Part shown: positions 15,451 through 20,957 of the stretch, one piece after another
Layout: each line of letters opens with the position of its first letter
Numbering within the stretch: the stretch's first letter is position 1
NCBI GenBank assembly: GCA_039807445.1
Contig: JBDHRG010000051.1
Coordinates: 1 to 20,957 of the forward strand
Direction of reading: 5' to 3'
Source of the DNA: JBDHRG01 sp039807445
GTDB lineage: Bacteria > Pseudomonadota > Gammaproteobacteria > Competibacterales > Competibacteraceae
Length of the DNA stretch: 20,957 bases
Notes under the pieces: model-generated
What the model was told of the DNA's origin: nothing
Databases searched by the model: none
What the model saw: the letters and a program-made list of their open reading frames with translations, nothing else
Position numbers and translations under genes: made by a program

Positions 15451-15947
15451 TGAGCCAGAACACATCCGAACTGCTGTCCGCCCACGCCCGCGAAGAGATC
15501 GACCGCTGGGTGACGAAGTACCCGGCCGAGCGCAAGCAGTCCGCCGTGCTCGCCGCGCTGCGCGAAGTGCAGCACGAGAACCAGGGCTTCCTGACCACCG
15601 AGCTGATGGATGCCGTGGCCGACTACCTCGGCCTGCCGGCGATCGCGGTGTACGAAGTCGCGTCGTTCTACTCGATGTACGAACTCAAGCCCTGCGGGCG
15701 CAACCACATCGCGGTGTGCACCAACATCTCGTGCATGCTGCGCGGCTCGGACGAGATCGTCGCCCACCTCGAGCACAGGCTCGGCATCAGGCTCGGCGAG
15801 AGTACCCCGGACGGCAAGTTCTACCTGAAGAAGGAAGAGGAGTGCCTGGCCGCGTGCTCGTACGCCCCGATGATGCAGGTCAACCACGTCTACTACGAGA
15901 ACCTGACGCCCGAGAAGGTCGATCAGATTCTGGACAGCCTGGAGTGA
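15450..15947 (+). CDS. nuoE: NADH-quinone oxidoreductase subunit E
   Basis: NuoE is the 24-kDa thioredoxin-like subunit of the NADH module and binds 2Fe-2S cluster N1a. The 165-residue protein has all four ligands: Cys90 and Cys95 (VCTNISCML), Cys132 and Cys136 (CLAACSYAPM). The helical N-terminal domain contains YPAERKQSAVLAAL and the segment VYEVASFYSMY. ATG 15450 shares its first base with the nuoD stop. nuoF begins seven bases after the nuoE stop. Confidence 0.97.
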   Translation: MSQNTSELLSAHAREEIDRWVTKYPAERKQSAVLAALREVQHENQGFLTTELMDAVADYLGLPAIAVYEVASFYSMYELKPCGRNHIAVCTNISCMLRGSDEIVAHLEHRLGIRLGESTPDGKFYLKKEEECLAACSYAPMMQVNHVYYENLTPEKVDQILDSLE

Positions 15948-15954
15948 GCCCGCG

Positions 15955-17262
15955 ATGAGCGAGAATTTCCTGAACGGAATGCTCTACTCGGTGCTCGACC
16001 ACGAGCAGCCCTGGTCGTTCGAGACCTATACCAGGCTCGGCGGCTACGAAGCCTGGAACCGGATCGTGCGCGGCGAGCTGTCGGCCGACGAAGTGATCGA
16101 CCTCGTCAAGGCATCGGGCCTGCGCGGCCGCGGCGGCGCGGGCTTTCCGGCCGGGCTGAAGTGGAGTTTCATGCCGCGCAAGGCCCCGGGGCAGAAGTAC
16201 ATCGTCTGCAACTCGGACGAATCCGAGCCGGGCACCTGCAAGGACCGCGACCTGTTGCGCTACAACCCGCACGCGCTGGTCGAAGGCATGGCGATCGCCG
16301 GTTTTGCGATCGGCGCGACCGTCGGCTACAACTACATGCGCGGCGAGTTCATGGACGAGCCCTACCTGCATTTCGAGCAGGCGGTGAGGGAGGCCTATGC
16401 TGCCGGGCTGCTCGGCAAAAACATCAAGGGCTCGGGCATCGACTTCGACCTGTACCCGACGCTCGGCGCCGGCGCCTACATCTGCGGCGAGGAAACCGCG
16501 CTGCTCGAATCGCTCGAGGGCAAGAAGGGCCAGCCGCGCTACAAGCCGCCGTTCCCGGCCAGTTTTGGCCTGTACGGCAAGCCGACCACGATCAACAACA
16601 CCGAGACGCTGTCTTCGGCGCCGTACATCGTACGCAACGGTGCCGAGTGGTTCCAGAACCTCGGCATCCCCGGCGCCGGCGGGCCGAAGATCTTCTCGAT
16701 TTCGGGCCACGTCGACAAACCGGGTAACTACGAGATCCGCCTCGGTACGCCGTTCAAGGATCTGCTCGCGCTCGCCGGCGGCGTCTGGAAGGGGCGCAAG
16801 CTCAAGGCGGTGATCCCGGGTGGTTCCTCGGTACCGGTGGTGCCGGGCGAGGTGATGCTGGGTCTGAACATGGACTACGACTCGATCGCCAAGGGCGGTG
16901 GCTCGATGCTCGGCTCGGGCGCGGTGATCGTCATGGACGAGACCACCGACATGGTCAAGGTCCTGCAGCGCATCTCGCGTTTCTACTTCTCCGAGTCGTG
17001 CGGCCAGTGTACGCCGTGCCGCGAAGGCACCGGCTGGATGTACCGCGTGGTCACGCGCATCGTCGATGGCCAGGGCCGGCCCGAAGACCTCGAACTGCTC
17101 GACCGCGTCGCCGGCAACATCATGGGACGGACGATCTGCGCGCTGGGCGACGCCTCGGCGATGCCGGTGCAGAGCTTCATCAAGCACTACCGGCACGAGT
17201 TCGCCCACTACATCGAGCACAAGCGCAGCCTGGTCGATGGCGCCGCCGCGGTGGCCGCCTGA
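15955..17262 (+). CDS. nuoF: NADH-quinone oxidoreductase subunit F
   Basis: NuoF is the 51-kDa subunit that oxidises NADH with FMN and carries 4Fe-4S cluster N3. The 435-residue protein has the FMN/NADH glycine motif GLRGRGGAGFPAG (residues 55-67), SDESEPGTCKDRD (88-99), and GAGAYICGEETALLESLEG further on. The cluster ligands are Cys349, Cys352 and Cys355 (ESCGQCTPCREG) plus Cys395 (RTICALGD). ATG 15955 is the natural start just after nuoE. The stop codon TGA sits in the loop of a perfect hairpin (separate entry). Confidence 0.97.
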   Translation: MSENFLNGMLYSVLDHEQPWSFETYTRLGGYEAWNRIVRGELSADEVIDLVKASGLRGRGGAGFPAGLKWSFMPRKAPGQKYIVCNSDESEPGTCKDRDLLRYNPHALVEGMAIAGFAIGATVGYNYMRGEFMDEPYLHFEQAVREAYAAGLLGKNIKGSGIDFDLYPTLGAGAYICGEETALLESLEGKKGQPRYKPPFPASFGLYGKPTTINNTETLSSAPYIVRNGAEWFQNLGIPGAGGPKIFSISGHVDKPGNYEIRLGTPFKDLLALAGGVWKGRKLKAVIPGGSSVPVVPGEVMLGLNMDYDSIAKGGGSMLGSGAVIVMDETTDMVKVLQRISRFYFSESCGQCTPCREGTGWMYRVVTRIVDGQGRPEDLELLDRVAGNIMGRTICALGDASAMPVQSFIKHYRHEFAHYIEHKRSLVDGAAAVAA

Positions 17263-17271
17263 GGCGGCCGC
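17251..17271 (+). promoter_or_regulatory. Hairpin with the nuoF stop codon in its loop
   Basis: GGCCGCC (17253-17259) and GGCGGCC (17263-17269) are exact reverse complements, and the three-base loop is the nuoF stop TGA. The stem can extend by a T-G and a G-C pair to 17251-17271. It may stabilise the 3' end of a processed nuoF message or affect termination and reinitiation at nuoG. There is no T run. Confidence 0.5.
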
Positions 17272-17306
17272 ATGCACCGATCCCTGATTGCCGAACGAGA
17301 CGAGAG

Positions 17307-19664
17307 ATGAGCGAGGATCTGGTCAATATCGAGGTGAACGGTGTCCCGCTGCAGGCGCGCAAGGGCGCAATGCTGATCGAGGCCACCGACGCCGCCGGCA
17401 TCACCGTGCCGCGCTTCTGCTATCACAAGAAGCTGTCGATCGCAGCGAACTGCCGCATGTGCCTGGTCGAGGTCGAGAAGGCGCCGAAGCCGCTGCCGGC
17501 CTGCGCGACGCCGGTCGCCGAGGGCATGAAGGTCCAGACGCAGTCGCCCAGGGCGCTCGCCGCGCAGAAGGGCACGATGGAGTTCCTGCTGATCAACCAC
17601 CCGCTGGATTGCCCGATCTGCGACCAGGGCGGCGAGTGCGAGCTGCAGGACGTGGCGATGGGGTACGGCGGCGACGTGTCGCGCTTCGTCGAGCGCAAGC
17701 GCGTGGTCAAGGACAAGGATATCGGTCCCCTGGTCGCGACCGACATGACGCGCTGCATCCATTGCACGCGCTGCGTGCGCTTCGGCGAAGAGATCGCCGG
17801 GCTGCGCGAGATGGGCGCCACCGGTCGCGGCGAAAACGTCGAGATCGGCACCTACGTCAAGAAGGCGCTGGCCTCCGAGATCTCGGGCAACATCATCGAC
17901 CTGTGCCCGGTCGGTGCGCTGACTGCCAAGCCCTCGCGCTACACCGCGCGCGCCTGGGAAATGACGCAGCACCCCGGGCTGGCGGTGCACGACGGCATCG
18001 GCTCGAACGTGTTCTTCCACCTGCGCCAGGGGCGGGTGCTGCGCGTGGTGCCGCGCGAGAACGAACCGGTCAACGAAACTTGGCTGTCGGATCGCGACCG
18101 CTTCAGCTACCAGGGGCTGTACGCCGAAGACCGTGCGCTCGTCCCGCTGGTGCGCGACAACGCGCGCCTGGTCGAGGTCGACTGGGAGGCTGCGCTCGAG
18201 ACCGCCGCGGCGCGCCTCAAGGACGTGATCGCCAGGCACGGCGCCGACCAGGTCGGCGTGCTGGTGTCGCCGAGCGCCTCGGTCGAAGAGCTGTACCTGG
18301 TGCAGAAGCTCGCGCGCAGCCTCGGCATCGCCAACATCGACCACCGCCTGCAGCAGCTCGACTTCGCCAACGACGCGGTGGCGGTACCGGCGCCGCTGCT
18401 CGGACTGGCGCTCGCCGACGTGGAAAAGCTCAACGCGGCGCTGCTGGTCGGCTCGAACCTGCGTATGGAGCTGCCGCTGCTGGCGCTGCGCCTGCGCAAG
18501 GCGGTGCTGGCAGGCGGCAAGGTCGCCGTCCTCAATCCGGCCGACTACGCCTTCACCCACGCGCTCGCCGCCAAGCGCATCGTCTCGCCGGCCGAGCTGG
18601 TCAGCGCGCTGGCGCGCATCGCCGCCGCGGTCGCCGCGCTGAAGGGCGTCGGCGCACCGGCGCAGGCCGGCGAAGCCTCCGAAGCCGAGGCCGCGATCGC
18701 CAAGCTCCTGGTCAAGGGCGGCAGCAAGGCCGTGATCCTCGGCCAGCTCGCGGTGGCGCACCCGGCCTATGCGCAGCTCGCCCGCCTGGCGAGCTTCATC
18801 GCCGCGCACACCGGCGCCTCGGTCGGTACGCTGGCGCCGGGCGCCAACGCCGTCGGCGCGGTGCTGGCCGGTGCGCTGCCCAGGCACGGCGCTGGTCTGA
18901 AGCCCGCGGCGAAGGCCGGGCTCGATGCCCGCGCCATGCTCGCGCAGCCGCGCAAGGCTTACCTGCTGCTCGGCGTCGAGCCCGAGCTCGAGGCTGCGCT
19001 GCCGGCGCAAGCCGTCGCTGCGCTGGCGCAAGCCGAGCTGGTGCTGGCGCTGAACGGCTACGTCGGCGGTGCGCTCGCCGCGCACGCCGATCTCGTGCTG
19101 CCGCTGGCCGCCTATGCTGAAACCTCGGGCACTTACGTCAACCTCGAGGGCCGCTGGCAAGCCTGCGCCGGTGCCGCGAAGCCGCAGGGCCAGGCGCGTC
19201 CGGGCTGGAAGGTCTTGCGCGTGCTCGGCAATCTGCTGGGACTGGCCGGCTTCGACTACCTGAGTTCCGACGAAGTCGTGGCCGAGCTGAAAACCCAGGT
19301 CGGCGATGCGCTGCCCGCGACCGCGGTCGCCGCCGAGATCGGTCCGATCGAAGCGGCGGACGCGCTGGTGCGCCTCGGCGAAGTCGGCATCTATGCCGGC
19401 GACGCGGTCGTGCGCCGCGCCGAGGCGCTGCAGAAAACGTCGCTGGCGGTGCTCGCCGAGCTGCGCGTCAACGCCGCGCAGGCGGTCGAGCTGGGGCTGA
19501 TCGAAGGCGCCGAAGCCGTGGTCGTCCAGGACGGCGCCGAGGTGCGGCTGCCGGTGCGCCTCGATGACGCGCTGCCGCGCGGCTGCGTCGCAGTGCCGGC
19601 GGCGCTGCCGGCGACGGCGGCGCTCGGCGCGCGCTTCGGCCGGATCGAGGTCCGTCCGGCCTGA
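17307..19664 (+). CDS. nuoG: NADH-quinone oxidoreductase subunit G
   Basis: NuoG is the 75-kDa iron-sulfur subunit of the peripheral arm. The 785-residue protein has the N1b ligands Cys38, Cys49, Cys52 and Cys66. The N5 set is His98, Cys102, Cys105 and Cys111, and the N4 set is Cys150, Cys153, Cys156 and Cys200. The four cysteines of cluster N7, present in E. coli NuoG, are absent in the following segment (HPGLAVHDGIGSNVFFHLRQ region). This is the common mitochondrial-like form. The C-terminal molybdopterin-oxidoreductase-like domain (about 220-785) is very rich in alanine and leucine. ATG 17307 follows a weak ACGAGAG ribosome site, 44 bases after nuoF. Confidence 0.96.
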   Translation: MSEDLVNIEVNGVPLQARKGAMLIEATDAAGITVPRFCYHKKLSIAANCRMCLVEVEKAPKPLPACATPVAEGMKVQTQSPRALAAQKGTMEFLLINHPLDCPICDQGGECELQDVAMGYGGDVSRFVERKRVVKDKDIGPLVATDMTRCIHCTRCVRFGEEIAGLREMGATGRGENVEIGTYVKKALASEISGNIIDLCPVGALTAKPSRYTARAWEMTQHPGLAVHDGIGSNVFFHLRQGRVLRVVPRENEPVNETWLSDRDRFSYQGLYAEDRALVPLVRDNARLVEVDWEAALETAAARLKDVIARHGADQVGVLVSPSASVEELYLVQKLARSLGIANIDHRLQQLDFANDAVAVPAPLLGLALADVEKLNAALLVGSNLRMELPLLALRLRKAVLAGGKVAVLNPADYAFTHALAAKRIVSPAELVSALARIAAAVAALKGVGAPAQAGEASEAEAAIAKLLVKGGSKAVILGQLAVAHPAYAQLARLASFIAAHTGASVGTLAPGANAVGAVLAGALPRHGAGLKPAAKAGLDARAMLAQPRKAYLLLGVEPELEAALPAQAVAALAQAELVLALNGYVGGALAAHADLVLPLAAYAETSGTYVNLEGRWQACAGAAKPQGQARPGWKVLRVLGNLLGLAGFDYLSSDEVVAELKTQVGDALPATAVAAEIGPIEAADALVRLGEVGIYAGDAVVRRAEALQKTSLAVLAELRVNAAQAVELGLIEGAEAVVVQDGAEVRLPVRLDDALPRGCVAVPAALPATAALGARFGRIEVRPA

Positions 19665-19671
19665 CCAGGGG

Positions 19672-19700
19672 GCGGCGGGCGGGGAGACCGTGCCCGCCGC
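19672..19700 (+). promoter_or_regulatory. Nine-pair GC hairpin between nuoG and nuoH
   Basis: GCGGCGGGC (19672-19680) pairs perfectly with GCCCGCCGC (19692-19700) around an 11-base loop. It lies in the 75-base nuoG-nuoH gap, the largest gap within the operon here. No T run follows, so it is more likely an mRNA stability or processing element than a terminator. Confidence 0.55.
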
Positions 19701-19739
19701 AGCGCCACAACACAGAACAGAATCGACAGGACGAAGATC

Positions 19740-20762
19740 GTGGACAGCCTTTTGACCCTGGTCCTGATACTGCTGAAGATCATCGCGATCGTCGCGCCGC
19801 TGATGCTGTCGGTCGCGTACCTGACCTATGCCGAACGCAAGGTGATCGGCTACATGCAGGTGCGCCTCGGCCCGAACCGCGTCGGCCCCAAGGGCTGGCT
19901 GCAGCCGATCGCCGATGCCGTCAAGCTGATGATGAAGGAGATCGTCATCCCCTCGGGCGCGAACCGCTTCCTGTTCGTGCTTGCGCCGGTGCTGTCGATC
20001 GGCCCGGCGCTGGCGGCCTGGGCGGTGATCCCCTTCGGCGACGGCATGGTGGTGTCGCACCTCGACGCCGGCCTGCTGTACCTCCTGGCACTGAGCTCGC
20101 TCGGCGTATACGGCATCATCCTCGCCGGCTGGGCTTCGAACTCGAAGTACGCCTTCCTCGGCGCGATGCGCTCGGCAGCGCAGATGGTCGCCTACGAGAT
20201 CGCGATGGGCTTCGCGCTGGTGACGGTGCTGATGGTGGCCGGCAGCCTGAACCTCAACGAGATCGTCAAGGCGCAGTCGGGCAGCCTGTTGCACTGGTAC
20301 TGGCTGCCGCTGCTGCCGATGTTCGCCGTTTACTTCATCTCGGGTGTGGCCGAAACCAACCGCGCGCCCTTCGACGTCGCCGAGGGCGAGTCGGAGATCG
20401 TCGCCGGCTTCCACGTCGAGTATTCGGGCATGACCTTCGCGGTGTTCTTCCTGGCCGAGTACGCGAACATGATCCTGATCGCGGCGCTGACCGCGACCAT
20501 GTTCCTCGGCGGATGGCTGTCACCGTTCCAGGGCATCCCGGTGCTCGAGACGCTGTTCGCCTGGGTGCCGGGCGTGGTGTGGCTGATCCTGAAGACCGCG
20601 GTGTTCCTGTTCGTGTTCCTGTGGCTGCGCGCGACCTTCCCGCGCTACCGCTACGATCAGATCATGCGCCTCGGCTGGAAGGTGTTCATCCCGCTGACGC
20701 TCGTGTGGGTGGTGGTGGTCGCCCTCATGAAGCTGGCCCAGGTCGGCCCGTGGTTCAACTGA
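19740..20762 (+). CDS. nuoH: NADH-quinone oxidoreductase subunit H
   Basis: NuoH is the membrane subunit at the base of the quinone channel, linking the peripheral arm to the proton-pumping arm. The 340-residue protein is strongly hydrophobic, with about eight membrane helices. It has the signature AYLTYAERKVIGYMQVRLGP near residues 22-41 and NRVGPKGWLQPIADAVKL. The acidic loop reads AETNRAPFDVAEGESEIVAG, followed by FHVEYSGMTFAVFFLAEYAN, here quoted in parts. The start is GTG 19740, eight bases after AGGA (19728-19731). The first residues (DSLLTLVLILLKI) match the family start. Confidence 0.97.
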   Translation: MDSLLTLVLILLKIIAIVAPLMLSVAYLTYAERKVIGYMQVRLGPNRVGPKGWLQPIADAVKLMMKEIVIPSGANRFLFVLAPVLSIGPALAAWAVIPFGDGMVVSHLDAGLLYLLALSSLGVYGIILAGWASNSKYAFLGAMRSAAQMVAYEIAMGFALVTVLMVAGSLNLNEIVKAQSGSLLHWYWLPLLPMFAVYFISGVAETNRAPFDVAEGESEIVAGFHVEYSGMTFAVFFLAEYANMILIAALTATMFLGGWLSPFQGIPVLETLFAWVPGVVWLILKTAVFLFVFLWLRATFPRYRYDQIMRLGWKVFIPLTLVWVVVVALMKLAQVGPWFN

Positions 20763-20775
20763 GGCGAGTCCGAAC

Positions 20776-20957
20776 ATGCGTTCCATCAAGCATTACTTCA
20801 AAAGCTTCCTGCTGTGGGAGCTGTTCATCGGCCTGCGCCTGACCGGCCGCTACCTGTTCGCGAAGAAGATCACGGTCCAGTACCCGGAGGAGCGCACGCC
20901 GATGTCGCCGCGCTTTCGCGGGCTGCACGCGCTGCGCCGCTACCCGAACGGCGAAGA
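20776..20957 (+). CDS. nuoI: NADH-quinone oxidoreductase subunit I, N-terminal part (runs off the window)
   Basis: The frame opens at ATG 20776, 13 bases after nuoH, and is still open at the window end (60 complete codons). The visible residues include SIKHYFKSFLLWELFIGL, the amphipathic N-terminal helix, and TVQYPEERTPMSPRFRGLH, which is typical of NuoI. NuoI carries 4Fe-4S clusters N6a and N6b, but the cysteine motifs lie beyond the window and cannot be checked. The position after nuoH fits the standard order. Confidence 0.93.
   Translation, partial: MRSIKHYFKSFLLWELFIGLRLTGRYLFAKKITVQYPEERTPMSPRFRGLHALRRYPNGE

Noticed and set aside
12961..15465. Minus-strand open frame of over 800 codons opposite nuoB-nuoD
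   Set aside because: Same shadow effect; it covers three well-recognised complex I genes and has no recognisable domains.
17208..20414. Very long minus-strand open frame (over 1000 codons) opposite nuoG and nuoH
   Set aside because: Antisense frames stay open in GC-rich genes with G/C-ending codons. The translation is low-complexity Arg/His/Gln-rich and the + strand genes are certain.

Overview
This is a high-G+C proteobacterial chromosome segment, most likely from a gammaproteobacterium. The genus cannot be fixed from the sequence alone. The evidence is conserved gene order: glyA-nrdR-rib-nusB, a tRNA Gly-Cys-Leu cluster, and yhbY opposite rlmE-ftsH-folP-glmM-tpiA-secG-tRNA-Leu(GAG)-nuo. 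The proteins also match family patterns known from Proteobacteria. I see no insertion sequence, prophage, CRISPR array or other mobile element. Nearly every base pair is explained by tightly packed housekeeping genes on the + strand; yhbY is the only minus-strand gene.

Region 1 (1-5000): the last codons of glyA, then nrdR, ribD, a RibBX-type ribBA whose GTP cyclohydrolase II half has lost its zinc cysteines, ribH and nusB. These are overlapping or closely spaced, so probably one transcript that makes flavin precursors and an antitermination factor. No riboflavin synthase gene lies in the cluster. The NusB protein is the most unusual item in the window: it is 342 residues instead of about 140, because roughly 200 residues are inserted in frame between its N-terminal and C-terminal halves. 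A universal stress protein gene follows, preceded by overlapping inverted repeats.

Region 2 (5000-6300): tRNA-Gly(GCC), tRNA-Cys(GCA) and tRNA-Leu(TAA), led by a near-consensus sigma70 promoter with a GC-rich discriminator. The tRNAs are separated by probable terminators and a possible internal promoter. Then come yhbY (minus strand) and a small two-helix membrane protein gene (+).

Region 3 (6287-12441): rlmE (23S rRNA 2'-O-methyltransferase), ftsH (membrane AAA protease), folP (dihydropteroate synthase), glmM (phosphoglucosamine mutase), tpiA, secG and tRNA-Leu(GAG), closed by a strong intrinsic terminator. The first 90 bases of folP contain two perfect GC-rich hairpins in tandem. The second is followed by a T-rich stretch and resembles an attenuator lying inside the coding sequence.

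Region 4 (12442-20957): a promoter and leader, then nuoA-B-C-D-E-F-G-H and the start of nuoI, encoding respiratory complex I. C and D are separate genes and NuoG lacks the N7 cluster cysteines. GC-rich hairpins sit at the nuoF stop codon and between nuoG and nuoH.

Apart from the NusB insertion and the folP hairpins, this is an ordinary core-genome region. I found no convincing new multi-gene system.
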